From the NCBI GenBank assembly GCA_945787805.1, contig CALZID010000002.1, positions 124,001-188,000 of the forward strand: 64,000 bases of DNA. Reading direction: 5' to 3'. This DNA comes from an uncultured Clostridia bacterium. Lineage in GTDB: Bacteria > Bacillota > Clostridia > Oscillospirales > Acutalibacteraceae. Positions 44,946 to 54,569 of the stretch are shown here, piece after piece. The notes under the pieces were generated by a model that saw nothing but the letters and a program-made list of their open reading frames with translations, was not told the DNA's origin and searched no databases. Made by a program: the position numbers and the translations under genes. Positions within the stretch are counted from its first letter, which is position 1. The number at the start of each line of letters is the position of its first letter.

Positions 44946-47900
44946 ATGAAGAAAATGAAATCATTATTGTCAATTGTATTAGCAATAATGATGGTTGTGG
45001 CGATGATTCCCTTTAACGGAATAACAGTCTTTGCCGCAGAACCGGGAGAGACTACCATTGAAATTGAATGGACTTATGTCGGTGACGAGAATCCAATTCA
45101 ATATTATGATTCGGTAACCGGCGTCAGACTCGGTCAATTTGAAATTTCTGATGCTAAGGTGAAGCTCAAACTTGAATTTGACGATACAAAGAATTTTGTT
45201 AGTGCAAATGCAATTTTGGAAACACCTATAACAATTGAAGGCTTTACAGTTGACCCCGCTGTTACCAGAGTTGATTTGGTAATCCCCGAAACAGGCGGAA
45301 CAATCGGCGCAATCAGTACGGCGGAATTCATTGACGGTCCGCTCAAAGACATTATCGGCGTTCCTTCGTTAATTCCCGTAAATGTTGATTTGGAAATTTG
45401 GTCCATTGCGGCAAACGCTTTTGCGGATATTGATGAACTTGTTTCTGTAAAGCTTCCAAGTGATTTAAGCTATATTGATAGTGAAAAGCTGCCTGAATAT
45501 ATGGGCAACTCCGCTTTTGAAAATTGTTCGTTGCTTGAAACCGTTGACCTCGGTGCACTTCCCTATGTGGGCAATTCGGCTTTTAAAGACTGTGTTTCGC
45601 TGGCAAATATAAACTGGAACAATGTCGGCTATATCGGTGCCGGTGCATTTGAAAACTGCGACAGCTTAAAAGAAGCAATTTTGCCGCAAAACATTATCGA
45701 AGTCGGCGCCGCTGCTTTTAAGGATTGCGACAAGCTTGAAAGAGCAGATGTCAATGCGCCTATAATCGGCGATTCTGTTTTTGAGGGATGCGTTCGCCTT
45801 GAAACAGTTGCGCTGGGCGACTCTTATCCCACAATTGTTGACGGATTGGCACAACACTATGTGGGTAGCCGTGTTTTAGCAGACTGCACCTCTTTGAAAA
45901 ACGTTACAATTCGTGAATATGTTAAGTCAATCGGTAACGAAGCGTTCAGCGGCTGTGAAAATCTTGAAACTTTTGCGCCTACAAGAAGAGTAATTTCTAT
46001 CGGTGACAGAGTTTTTGCAAATTGTACTAAGCTTACCGAAGTAGATTTCTATGATGAAGCAAGCACAATTGACGCGTTGGCTGTTATCGGTGAAAACACA
46101 TTTGAAAATTGTGAAAGCTTAGTTCGTGTTGACTTAGGTAAAGAGTGTGTAAACATTCCTAACGGTACATTTTCTAACTGTATATCTCTCACAGAAGTTA
46201 AAATGAGCGAAAACACCTTGACCATTGGTGATAATGCTTTCTACGGTTGTTCGGCATTGCCCGATATTTACTTAAACGATAAAATTACCGATATTGGTGT
46301 TAGTGCTTTTGAAGGTTGTTCTTCATTACAATCAATCACATTACCTGCTGCCCTTTTAAGTATAAATGACAGAGCATTTTTCGGCTGCTCTTCAATAACC
46401 TCAATCGTAATTCCCGATAAAGTTAAATTTGTCGGCGTTTCAGCATTTGAAAACTGTTCTTCGTTAACAGCAATTCAAATCGATAGTCCGCTTCTTACAA
46501 CTTTAAGTGACAGAACTTTTGCCGGTTGTACTTCTCTCGAAGAATTCATTGTACCCGACAGTATTTTCGCTATGGGTGACGGCATCTTTGCCGGTTGTAC
46601 CTCTCTTAAAAAGGTTGATTTGAACAGCAATATCAAAACAGTTAAAAACACATGGTTTGAAGGCTGTGTTGAGCTGGAAGATGTTGACATGACAGATGTT
46701 CTTGTAATTGAAGACGGAGCATTTAAAGACTGTCCCAAAATGGCTGAAACAGTTATTATTCCGGATGAGCTGACAGACCTTTCAAAAGAAGCTCTGGCAG
46801 GACTTACAGATGCAGAAAATATCGTTATCGGTGCAACTGTTACAGAAATTCCCGCAAACGCATTCAAGGACTTTTCAAAACTGCAGAACATTGTAATCGG
46901 CCCGGATGTTACAACAATCGGAGCAAACGCATTCGCAGGTACTGCTATTGAAACTCTCATTATTCCTGACAATGTTACCACTCTTGACCCCGATGCTTTC
47001 AAGGGTATGGAATATGTTAAGACAATATATATCGGTGCGGGAATCAAAGAAATCCCGGCAGAAATGTTCAAGGGACTTTCAACTCTTGAAAATGTTATAA
47101 TCGGTGAAAATGTTGAAACTATCGGTGCAAACGCATTCGATGGTACGGCAATAACAACAATCGACATTCCTGATAGCGTAACAGATGTTGATGCAAACGC
47201 ATTCAAGGGAATGGTGCTTGAAACAATTACATTCGGCGCAGGTGTAACAGAAATTGACGCCGGAATGTTTGCTGATATGACAACGGTTCAGAATGTAACA
47301 CTCGGTGCAAACACAAGGGTAATCGGTGAAGGCGCATTCGCAGGTACAGGAATTTCCGGCATTGTTCTTCCTGACAGTGTTGAAGAAATTAAAGATTTGG
47401 CATTTGCAAATACTTTGATTACAGAAGTTGTTCTCGGAAACGGTACAAAAGAACTTGCAAAAACAGCGTTTGCAGGTTGTAACATTACAAAAATTGAATT
47501 TAACGGTAGTGATTTTACCGTTACAGATGAACTCTTTGCAAACAATGATATTATCGAAGAAGTAATTTTCGGTAACGGAGTTTCGCTCGTCGGTGCATAC
47601 GCATTTGACAACTGTGTAAATCTTAAAAAGATTACATTCAGCGATGATACTTGGGGTATTGACTATAAGGCGTTCGGCGGATGCACATCTCTTACAGATA
47701 TTACATTCGGTAACGGACTTATTGCTATTAACAACCATGCATTTGACGGTTGTTCAGCATTGACAACGCTTGAACTTCCCGATTCACTTACGGCTATTCT
47801 TGACTATGCGTTCTATAATTGCTCAGGACTCACAGAAGTTGTAATTCCGACTGAAACTATGTTTGTAGGAGTTTCGGCATTCGGTAACTGCGCAAATCTT

Positions 47901-49313
47901 CAAACAGTTACTTTTGACAGTTCACTTTGTAAAATCGAAGAATATGCTTTTGCATATAACACAAAACTTACAAGTGTATCACTCGGCCGTGTGTATGGAA
48001 TCGGCGCAAGTGCATTTGAAGGTTGTACTGCTCTTGCAGATATAGATTTCGGTACAGAACTTGAAATAATTTACGAAAAAGCGTTCAAAAACTGTGACAG
48101 TCTTACAAAAGTTGAATTCCCAAGCACCCTTGTTGAGGTCCGTGATTATGCTTTTGCAGAATGTGACAAATTGGCAGATTTAACAATCAACGACGGCTTA
48201 ACAACCATCGGAGCTTATGCTTTCACAAATTGTAAAGCTCTCAAAGAAGCTGTTATTCCCGATTCGGTTACATCGGTCGGTAAATTTGCATTCAGCGGAT
48301 GCAACGCTATTGCAACAGTTGAAATCGGTGCAGGCTTATCAGAAATTCCGGAAGGCGCATTTAAAGATTGCTCAACGATTACAAGTCTTTCTCTTGGTAC
48401 AGGAGTTAAGAAGATAGGTAAAAATGCATTCTGGAAAGCAACTTCACTTAAAGAAGTCCTTATTCCCGCTCAGGTTGAAACAATTGAGTACGGCGCATTC
48501 TACGGTTGTTCTTCTCTTGAAAAAGCAACTGTACCCGCAACAGTTAAAACTATCGGTTCAGTAGCCTTTGACTATTGTGACGACCTTACAATTTACGGCG
48601 AAAAAGGTTCAGCAGCCGAAGCTTATGCAAAGGGTGAAAAAATCCCCTTCGTTGATGTGAACGGCGGCACACCCGACACACCCGACACACCTGACACACC
48701 CGATACTCCTGACACACCCGATACTCCTGATACACCTGTTCTCAACGGTTGGATTCTTGACGGCGGTTATTGGTATTACTACAATAACGGTGTAAAGACA
48801 ACTAATAAATGGGTTAAAGACTCAAAGGGCTGGTGCTATTTAGGCGCAGACGGCAGAATGGTAACCAACAAGTGGGTTATGGATTCAGTGGGCTGGTGCT
48901 ATGTGGGTGCTAACGGCTATTGCGTAACAAACAAGTGGGTTGCAGACAGCCATGGCTGGTGCTATTTGGGCGCAGACGGCAGAATGGTAACTAACAAGTG
49001 GGTTATGGATTCAGTGGGCTGGTGCTATGTCGGCGGCGACGGCTATTGCGTAACAAACAAGTGGGTTGCAGACAGTAAGGGCTGGTGCTATTTAGGCGCA
49101 GACGGCAGAATGGTAACTAACAAATGGGTTAAAGACTCAAAGGGTTGGTGCTATGTAGGTGCTAACGGCTATTGCTTGACAAACACTTGGATTCAATACG
49201 GCGGCGACTGGTACTATGTGGACGCTAACGGCAATATGGTAACAGGTACAAAGACAATTGGCGGCAAAACACATAAATTTGATTCTAACGGTGTTTGGCT
49301 TGGCGAAGTTTAA
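44946..49313 (+). CDS. Secreted leucine-rich-repeat (BspA-like) protein with cell-wall-binding repeats
   Basis: A 1,455-aa secreted protein. It has a signal peptide (about 1-30, ending TVFAAE), a short beta domain, then more than 40 BspA-type leucine-rich repeats of about 23 residues (pattern IGxxAFxxCxxLxxVxLP, residues about 120-1,230), a PDT repeat linker (near 1,240-1,258), and a C-terminal block of GWCY cell-wall repeats. The same GWCY repeats occur in the protein at 5218-6717. BspA-like proteins of gut bacteria often bind host or bacterial surfaces; that role is inferred. The start is ATG 44946 behind AGGGTGA; an in-frame GTG three codons upstream is unlikely. Confidence 0.9.
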   Translation: MKKMKSLLSIVLAIMMVVAMIPFNGITVFAAEPGETTIEIEWTYVGDENPIQYYDSVTGVRLGQFEISDAKVKLKLEFDDTKNFVSANAILETPITIEGFTVDPAVTRVDLVIPETGGTIGAISTAEFIDGPLKDIIGVPSLIPVNVDLEIWSIAANAFADIDELVSVKLPSDLSYIDSEKLPEYMGNSAFENCSLLETVDLGALPYVGNSAFKDCVSLANINWNNVGYIGAGAFENCDSLKEAILPQNIIEVGAAAFKDCDKLERADVNAPIIGDSVFEGCVRLETVALGDSYPTIVDGLAQHYVGSRVLADCTSLKNVTIREYVKSIGNEAFSGCENLETFAPTRRVISIGDRVFANCTKLTEVDFYDEASTIDALAVIGENTFENCESLVRVDLGKECVNIPNGTFSNCISLTEVKMSENTLTIGDNAFYGCSALPDIYLNDKITDIGVSAFEGCSSLQSITLPAALLSINDRAFFGCSSITSIVIPDKVKFVGVSAFENCSSLTAIQIDSPLLTTLSDRTFAGCTSLEEFIVPDSIFAMGDGIFAGCTSLKKVDLNSNIKTVKNTWFEGCVELEDVDMTDVLVIEDGAFKDCPKMAETVIIPDELTDLSKEALAGLTDAENIVIGATVTEIPANAFKDFSKLQNIVIGPDVTTIGANAFAGTAIETLIIPDNVTTLDPDAFKGMEYVKTIYIGAGIKEIPAEMFKGLSTLENVIIGENVETIGANAFDGTAITTIDIPDSVTDVDANAFKGMVLETITFGAGVTEIDAGMFADMTTVQNVTLGANTRVIGEGAFAGTGISGIVLPDSVEEIKDLAFANTLITEVVLGNGTKELAKTAFAGCNITKIEFNGSDFTVTDELFANNDIIEEVIFGNGVSLVGAYAFDNCVNLKKITFSDDTWGIDYKAFGGCTSLTDITFGNGLIAINNHAFDGCSALTTLELPDSLTAILDYAFYNCSGLTEVVIPTETMFVGVSAFGNCANLQTVTFDSSLCKIEEYAFAYNTKLTSVSLGRVYGIGASAFEGCTALADIDFGTELEIIYEKAFKNCDSLTKVEFPSTLVEVRDYAFAECDKLADLTINDGLTTIGAYAFTNCKALKEAVIPDSVTSVGKFAFSGCNAIATVEIGAGLSEIPEGAFKDCSTITSLSLGTGVKKIGKNAFWKATSLKEVLIPAQVETIEYGAFYGCSSLEKATVPATVKTIGSVAFDYCDDLTIYGEKGSAAEAYAKGEKIPFVDVNGGTPDTPDTPDTPDTPDTPDTPDTPVLNGWILDGGYWYYYNNGVKTTNKWVKDSKGWCYLGADGRMVTNKWVMDSVGWCYVGANGYCVTNKWVADSHGWCYLGADGRMVTNKWVMDSVGWCYVGGDGYCVTNKWVADSKGWCYLGADGRMVTNKWVKDSKGWCYVGANGYCLTNTWIQYGGDWYYVDANGNMVTGTKTIGGKTHKFDSNGVWLGEV
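48661..48740 (+). repeat. Tandem PDT-coding repeat in linker of LRR protein
   Basis: Tandem 9-nt units CCCGACACA / CCTGATACT-type encode a Pro-Asp-Thr linker of about seven repeats. Copies differ at third codon positions, a typical slippage-expanded surface-protein spacer. Confidence 0.85.
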
Positions 49314-49322
49314 ATAATAATA

Positions 49323-49359
49323 AAATCTGCTAAGGGTTTTGCTCTTGGCAGATTTTTTA
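49323..49359 (+). terminator. Terminator of LRR protein gene
   Basis: AAATCTGC (49323-49330) pairs with GCAGATTT (49348-49355), with internal pairing in the loop, then TTTT. Confidence 0.85.
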
Positions 49360-49371
49360 TGCTCTATAACA

Positions 49372-49400
49372 TTGTAATTTTCCGTAAAGTATGGTAAAAT
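49372..49400 (+). promoter_or_regulatory. Promoter of rpe
   Basis: TTGTAA (49372-49377) and TAAAAT (49395-49400) with 17-nt spacer, 36 nt before the rpe ATG. Confidence 0.6.
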
Positions 49401-49436
49401 AACTTGATAATATTTTGATTTTTACGGAGACTTGTT

Positions 49437-50114
49437 ATGATGAAAATATCACCGTCAATTTTATCTTGTGATTACGGTAAAATTGCAGAAGAATTAAAAG
49501 ATATGGAATCAGCGGGCGCCGATTATATGCATATTGATGTTATGGACGGTCATTTTGTGCCGAACTTAACTCTCGGCGCACCTGTAATCAAATGTATCAG
49601 AAAAGCTACCGATGTGCCGTTCGATGTGCATTTGATGATTAGTGAACCCTTAAAATACATTGACGATTTTTGCGATGCAGGTGCTGATATTATTACATTC
49701 CATACAGAATGTGACTCTCCTATCAATGAAACAATCGACAGAATTCTCTCCCGTGGGGTAAAAGCGTCTTTGACGGTTAAACCCGCTACCCCCGTGGAAG
49801 AAATTTTCCCATATTTAGACAAGCTCTCAATGGTGCTTATTATGACCGTTGAGCCGGGCTTTGGCGGACAGAGCTTTATGGAAGATATGATGTCAAAGGT
49901 TTCTGCGTTGAGAAAAGAAATTACTGCTCGAAATCTCAACTGCGAAATCGAAGTTGACGGCGGCATAAACGAAAAAACAATCGCCGTTGCCGCAGGTGCG
50001 GGTGCGGATGTCTTTGTTTCGGGCAACGCTTTATTTTCAAGCGCAAACCGCAAAGAAGCAGTTGAAAGGTTTAAGCAAATTGCAGAAGAAAATTTTTGCA
50101 ATGCAATTAAATAA
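49437..50114 (+). CDS. rpe: Ribulose-phosphate 3-epimerase
   Basis: Interconverts ribulose 5-phosphate and xylulose 5-phosphate in the pentose phosphate pathway. The 225-aa TIM barrel shows KISPSILSCDYGKI, HIDVMDGHFVPNLTLG, FDVHLMI, MTVEPGFGGQSFM and VDGGINEKTI; the metal-binding His and catalytic Asp residues are retained. GGAG precedes the ATG. The last eight bases overlap the convergent mecA-like gene. Confidence 0.97.
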   Translation: MMKISPSILSCDYGKIAEELKDMESAGADYMHIDVMDGHFVPNLTLGAPVIKCIRKATDVPFDVHLMISEPLKYIDDFCDAGADIITFHTECDSPINETIDRILSRGVKASLTVKPATPVEEIFPYLDKLSMVLIMTVEPGFGGQSFMEDMMSKVSALRKEITARNLNCEIEVDGGINEKTIAVAAGAGADVFVSGNALFSSANRKEAVERFKQIAEENFCNAIK

Positions 50115-50622
50115 CAACCTCCCCCAAAAGAACACCGTGTTCATATAACATTTCCTTGGAAAAAGAGCTTGTTATACTTCCGAATTCTTTGAAAATCGGG
50201 TGCAGGTGTTTATGGCTTTGCGAAAGATACAAATAAAAATTATCGTTCATTTTAAACACTCGGCAGGGTGCTTTGTGCCCGTTTAGTCTTTGTGCAGATG
50301 AAATGCTGTCAAGTAATCCGTTGAGATTGTCGGTGTAAAAGAAAATGTCGTTGCAGGGCTTTTTCACCTTATATCTGTGACTTTTTTCGGAAAAGGTGAA
50401 AATGAAAAAGCATCCTCCGTCGTTGGTGGGCAAGGCCTCAACAGTTATTTTATTATTGGGCTTCATTTTGTCACGAGATATTTCTTTCAGTATTTTTCTG
50501 ACAGCGTTTTCGCAAAGCTCGTTATCAGAGTCAAGGGACTCGTATGTAATGTGAAATTGCTTCATTTCTTCACAGGTCAATTCCACAAGCAAACAATTTT
50601 CGTTAAGTGTTTCGTAATTCAT
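50107..50622 (-). CDS. mecA: MecA-like adaptor of the ClpC protease
   Basis: MecA proteins bind substrates and activate ClpC for proteolysis. The 171-aa product, shorter than Bacillus MecA (about 218 aa), has an N-terminal substrate-binding half (residues 1-70) and a C-terminal half with RVFKMNDNFYLYLSQSHKH and EFGSITSSFSKEMLYEHG, matching the MecA/YpbH C-domain in arrangement. The acidic linker of longer MecA proteins is missing. Identification rests on overall pattern. Confidence 0.72.
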   Translation of the reverse strand: MNYETLNENCLLVELTCEEMKQFHITYESLDSDNELCENAVRKILKEISRDKMKPNNKITVEALPTNDGGCFFIFTFSEKSHRYKVKKPCNDIFFYTDNLNGLLDSISSAQRLNGHKAPCRVFKMNDNFYLYLSQSHKHLHPIFKEFGSITSSFSKEMLYEHGVLLGEVVI

Positions 50623-50704
50623 AGAAATTACCCCCTTATTTTATAATATTATAAGGACTTGCAGTGTGCAATAAATAAATATTGGAAAAAGCGAGGAAAA
50701 AGTT

Positions 50705-51865
50705 TTGACCAATCAGCAAATCAACCAAAAACCACAAGATTTTACAGAAATGCGAAGAATAATGCAGGATTATGTAGTTATGCTTGCCGCACCTTTTGTT
50801 GTTGCGGTGTTAAGCCATGGCATAAAAGCTATAAATATTGTTGTTCTTTCAGTAATAGTTTGCATTGTTTGTCGAAGAATAGGCGAAAAAGCTTTAAAAT
50901 GCGATTTCTCGTCAAGAGATTTTTCGAGCTTAATAATCGGCACAACCTTTGCTTTGCTCTTGCCGTCAACTGCAACCTGGTGGATGGTTGCTTCGGGCTC
51001 AATATTTGCAGTTGTCGTTTGCGTTTTACCCTTCGGAAAAACCGGGAACTCGCCTTTTGTACCCGCAGCGGCGGCAGCGGCGTTTGTAACACTTTGCTGG
51101 CCGGAGAGAATGTTCTTATATTCCGATACCACTGCCATATCATTGAGCAAAATGCTCTCACAGGGCAATTCAATCGGCAGTAATGCAGTGGCGATTTTAG
51201 AGGTGCTGACAGGCGCATTGCCCTCCGCAATGGGTGTGGGATGCACGCTTGCGCTTTTGGGTGCGCTTGTTTTCATTGCAATCCGCAGACCGAAAGATTC
51301 TGTTCCGGCATTTACATTTTTGCTTGCGGTAATCATTATGGCAATCCTTTTCCCGAGAGTCAGCACGGGCAGATTTATTTCGGTTATTATGGAGTTTTGC
51401 GGCGGAGAAGCTCTTTTTGCGGCCGTTTTCTTTATGACATATCCGTCCGTTCTGCCGAAGCGCATGCTTTCACGGGCTCTTTGGGGCTTCGGCGGCGGCG
51501 TTGTCTGTATGCTTATGAGATATTTCGGCCCATTGGAAGAAACCATGTGCTTTGCCGTTCTTATAGCTTGTGCGACAACAGATTTGGCAGACAGAATTCC
51601 CCTTGCAAAGTGGGAAAAAGCAAAAGAAGAAAACAACGAAGCGGCTGCGGTTGAATCTGTTGAAACAGTTGTCCCCGAAGAAGTTCTTAATGAAATTCCC
51701 GATATTGAAGAAAATGAAACGGCAGAAGAAGAAAATACCGTTGAAGAGCTTTCGCAAGAAGTGATAACCGGGGAAACCGAAAGTCTTCACGATGTTATTG
51801 AAGAAGAGAATACTGTTACTGAAACAGAGGCGCCTTTTATTACCGGAGGTGACAGTGATGAGTAA
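50705..51865 (+). CDS. RnfD-related membrane protein lacking the FMN-binding Thr
   Basis: A 386-aa protein with about nine membrane segments, related to RnfD/NqrB, which in a true Rnf complex carries covalent FMN on a Thr in an SGATPL motif. The matching segment here is LTGALPSAMG, with Leu 172 at the Thr position. The start is ambiguous: TTG 50705 gives MTNQQINQKPQDF. The last 85 residues are an acidic Glu/Val-rich tail not found in RnfD. It is followed by RnfE- and RnfA-related genes with overlaps, and no rnfB, rnfC or rnfG is present. Function unknown; probably not an electron carrier. Confidence 0.8.
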   Translation: MTNQQINQKPQDFTEMRRIMQDYVVMLAAPFVVAVLSHGIKAINIVVLSVIVCIVCRRIGEKALKCDFSSRDFSSLIIGTTFALLLPSTATWWMVASGSIFAVVVCVLPFGKTGNSPFVPAAAAAAFVTLCWPERMFLYSDTTAISLSKMLSQGNSIGSNAVAILEVLTGALPSAMGVGCTLALLGALVFIAIRRPKDSVPAFTFLLAVIIMAILFPRVSTGRFISVIMEFCGGEALFAAVFFMTYPSVLPKRMLSRALWGFGGGVVCMLMRYFGPLEETMCFAVLIACATTDLADRIPLAKWEKAKEENNEAAAVESVETVVPEEVLNEIPDIEENETAEEENTVEELSQEVITGETESLHDVIEEENTVTETEAPFITGGDSDE

Positions 51866-52850
51866 GAAAAACTCGGTTTTTAAAAGAATATTAAACAGTG
51901 CGGTTATAAAAAATCCCCTGCTTTTTGAAGCGGTGGGACTCTGCCCCGTCGTTGCGGTTACACTGTCGTTGAGATTGGCGGTTTTCCTTGCCCTTGTTAC
52001 CGCAACCGAGCTTATTGTCTGCGAGCTTTTAGCGTCGTTATTACTAAAAAATGTTCGGCGTTATTGGCGTGTGCTGCTCTATGTAATTTTCAGTATTGGG
52101 GTTATTTTTCCCGTTATGCTGATGACAAACAAGTTTTTCCCCGATATGTCAATAAATTTCGGCGTTTATTTACCGCTTATGACGGTTAACTCTTTGGTTG
52201 CGCTTCACTGCGAAAGAGTTGCGGTAAAAAACGATGTGAAAAACAGTATGATTGACGCTGTTTCAGCCTCAATGAGCTACGGTGCAGTCGCTATTATCAC
52301 AGGTCTTTTCCGTGAAATTTTTGCAAACGGCTCAATCGGCGGAATAAGCTTAGGGCTGAATGTGACTTTTCCCGCACTCTTAACTCCCTTTGGCGGACTT
52401 TTAATTATAGGTTTTCTTGCGGCGGCATTCAAATCGGTAATCAATCGTAAATATCCCGACGCTTCACCTGACAGAGCTTTTGATACATCAGAGGTTACCC
52501 GTTCTGTCCGCGGTAAATGGCGTGAGCTTATGAACGATGAGCTGGACCCATATTCATTTGGCACGGAAGATGCATTTACCCGTATTCGCAAAGAAAAACG
52601 AGCCGAGAGAAAGCTTGAAAAACCGCAGGAGGTTAAAGAAGAAAAAACCGAAAAGCCAAAGAAAGAAAAGGTAAAGAAGCCTAAAAAGACAAAGAAAACA
52701 AAAGAAGCGCCAAAGAGAGAGCCGAGAGCTCGTCAAAGTGACGAAAGAACATATCTTGACGATTTTTCAGATATGCTTTCAGAGCTTGAAGAATATAAAA
52801 ACCGTCCCGAAGAAACAAATGCAGAAGAAAAGGACGGTGACGGACAATGA
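51858..52850 (+). CDS. RnfE-related membrane protein
   Basis: A 330-aa protein with six membrane segments (residues about 15-205), then a Lys/Glu-rich cytosolic tail of about 115 residues. It matches RnfE at KNPLLFEAVGLCPVVAVT, keeping the first cluster Cys (Cys 29). At the second (LITVNC in the family) it has MTVNS, with Ser 112. The start ATG 51858 lies behind GGAGGTGA and overlaps the upstream gene by 8 nt. Confidence 0.82.
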   Translation: MSKKNSVFKRILNSAVIKNPLLFEAVGLCPVVAVTLSLRLAVFLALVTATELIVCELLASLLLKNVRRYWRVLLYVIFSIGVIFPVMLMTNKFFPDMSINFGVYLPLMTVNSLVALHCERVAVKNDVKNSMIDAVSASMSYGAVAIITGLFREIFANGSIGGISLGLNVTFPALLTPFGGLLIIGFLAAAFKSVINRKYPDASPDRAFDTSEVTRSVRGKWRELMNDELDPYSFGTEDAFTRIRKEKRAERKLEKPQEVKEEKTEKPKKEKVKKPKKTKKTKEAPKREPRARQSDERTYLDDFSDMLSELEEYKNRPEETNAEEKDGDGQ

Positions 52851-53440
52851 CAATATTTTTAGAACTGATTTCCGCCGCATTCTATGTTATGCTTTTTCAA
52901 AATTTGATTTTCAACGGCGGATACGGAATCAGCGAAGCCGTGAGAATGAGCGCAAAGCCCCGTCAGTTAGTGCCCATGGCAATATTCATCACATATTTTT
53001 CAACGCTGGTATCGGTAGCTTGTGTGTTGCTTGACAGAATTCCCGTAATCAACGCACTCAATGAGATTATGCACGCTATAATCTTTATTGCGGTTGTGGG
53101 CGTGCTTTACTGTGTAACCGTTGCTGCGGTTTTAATCTACGGCAAGGCTTCTCCCAGAACTGTGAGAAGAATCGGTGTGGCGGCTTTTAACACATTGGTT
53201 TTTGCCGTTCCCCTTATAAATTACCGTTCGGCATTTACGGTTTTTGAAGCAATCGGTTCAGGTGTGGGCGCAGGCGTTGCATTTATAATCGCAGTTGTGC
53301 TTATTAACAGCGGACTCAAACGACTTGATATGAACAAATCCATCCCCAAATGCTTTAAAGGTACTCCCGCAATGTTTATATATGTTGCGTTGTTATCTTT
53401 GGCATTTATCGGAATTTCCGGAAATTCGGTGTTTATTTAA
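52847..53440 (+). CDS. RnfA-related membrane protein
   Basis: A 197-aa protein with six membrane segments and RnfA length. The C-terminal block IPKCFKGTPAMFIYVALLSL aligns with the VPAPFRG..ALITAGLMSL region of RnfA. The first cluster Cys (GLCPFMGVS in RnfA) is Ser 29 here (YGISEAVRMS), and the segment facing the second Cys has none. Its ATG overlaps the upstream stop (ATGA). Confidence 0.82.
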   Translation: MTIFLELISAAFYVMLFQNLIFNGGYGISEAVRMSAKPRQLVPMAIFITYFSTLVSVACVLLDRIPVINALNEIMHAIIFIAVVGVLYCVTVAAVLIYGKASPRTVRRIGVAAFNTLVFAVPLINYRSAFTVFEAIGSGVGAGVAFIIAVVLINSGLKRLDMNKSIPKCFKGTPAMFIYVALLSLAFIGISGNSVFI

Positions 53441-54555
53441 TGGCTAAGAAAGAATTGTCCCCACGCAGATTAAAGGGATACTACAAATTTTCAAAAAAAT
53501 ATCCGTCACGAAACGCCGAAAGCTACGCTATCGGTGAAAGTCGGAAGATGAAAAAGAAAGAACAGGCGAGAAAAATTCTCTTTGCCTTTCTTCTGCTTTG
53601 CCTTTTTGCAGCAGCTTATATGCTGGTTTATGTGAGTGTTGACCTGTCAAACAGACCTTTGGCAGAAATTACAGAAGAAGAAACACTTATAAGTGTTGAC
53701 AATCTGGGAACAATTCGGGCAACCTATATTGATAACGGTGTTTTAGAAGAAATCGGCGATTTGTCAAAAGAGCTTAAAAATGCAAAGAAAAACGGATTTA
53801 ATGCGGTAATGCTTGATTTCAAAACTCAAGAGGGCTATCTCACAATCGACGGCGAGAACAACGGATATAACTCTGTTGACAGCGTTATTATTGAAAAAAT
53901 AAAAGAAGAAGGATTTATAATAATAGCAAGAATTTTTTGCTTTGAAGATTCTTATGCTCCCCAAAGACTCGGCGCCTATGTTTATGAAGACGCAGAAAGA
54001 ACAAAAATTTGGTTCGACGCCCCCGCAATAAACGGCGGCAGAGTGTGGCTTGACCCGACAAATCAAAGGGCAACAAATTATATCTGCTCTGTAATTGAAG
54101 ATGCGGTGCATTTAGGCGCTGACTGTATCTATTTGCAATCGGTGGAATTTCCGCAGGCAAGAGATAACGAAACTATATATTTTTCGCAGGACAGCGAAGC
54201 TTTTAACCGCAATCTTGTGCTTATGCAGTTTATTGAAGCCGCAGTTAAAAAAGCGGGTATATGCCCGGTAATTATCGGAGTACCCCTTGAAGGCGCAGAA
54301 GACGGTAATCAGGAAAAATGGGGCGGCACTCTTTTTGATACCGCCGCCGCAATTTGCTCGCCCCTGCTTCTTCCCCCCGAAAACAGTAATTATATTGAAT
54401 ATATTGAGAACAATTATACCGTAATGAACGATAAGGCAAAGAACAATTTTTCAACTATAAAAATCGTTCCCACGGTGAAAAATCAAGCCGAAGATATAAA
54501 TTTTTATGAAAAACTCAGCAAAAGCGGTGCAGAGAGTTATATAATTATTCCTTGA
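53440..54555 (+). CDS. Membrane-anchored putative glycoside hydrolase, DUF4015-like
   Basis: A 371-aa protein with a basic cytosolic head (1-42), one transmembrane helix (about 43-64), and an extracytoplasmic domain resembling the DUF4015 TIM-barrel family. The domain shows NAVMLDFKTQEGYLTI, IIARIFCFED, GGRVWLDPTNQRATNYICSV and GADCIYLQSVEFP. DUF4015 is annotated as putative glycoside hydrolase with no proven activity known to me. Its ATG overlaps the RnfA-like stop (TAATG), tying it to the three membrane genes. Confidence 0.78.
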   Translation: MAKKELSPRRLKGYYKFSKKYPSRNAESYAIGESRKMKKKEQARKILFAFLLLCLFAAAYMLVYVSVDLSNRPLAEITEEETLISVDNLGTIRATYIDNGVLEEIGDLSKELKNAKKNGFNAVMLDFKTQEGYLTIDGENNGYNSVDSVIIEKIKEEGFIIIARIFCFEDSYAPQRLGAYVYEDAERTKIWFDAPAINGGRVWLDPTNQRATNYICSVIEDAVHLGADCIYLQSVEFPQARDNETIYFSQDSEAFNRNLVLMQFIEAAVKKAGICPVIIGVPLEGAEDGNQEKWGGTLFDTAAAICSPLLLPPENSNYIEYIENNYTVMNDKAKNNFSTIKIVPTVKNQAEDINFYEKLSKSGAESYIIIP

Positions 54556-54569
54556 TTTTACAAAAAGAC

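Noticed and set aside
46475..47738. Long minus-strand ORFs (219-243 codons) across the LRR gene
   Set aside because: They are antisense shadows of the leucine-rich repeats; the plus-strand frame has signal peptide, repeats and promoter.
48661..48740. Possible CRISPR-like tandem repeat
   Set aside because: Units are 9 nt, contiguous and in frame, coding for a Pro-Asp-Thr linker; there are no spacers or cas genes.
50705..53440. Working Rnf or Nqr ion-pumping electron-transfer complex
   Set aside because: RnfB, RnfC and RnfG genes are absent here, and the FMN Thr and three of four cluster cysteines are replaced.
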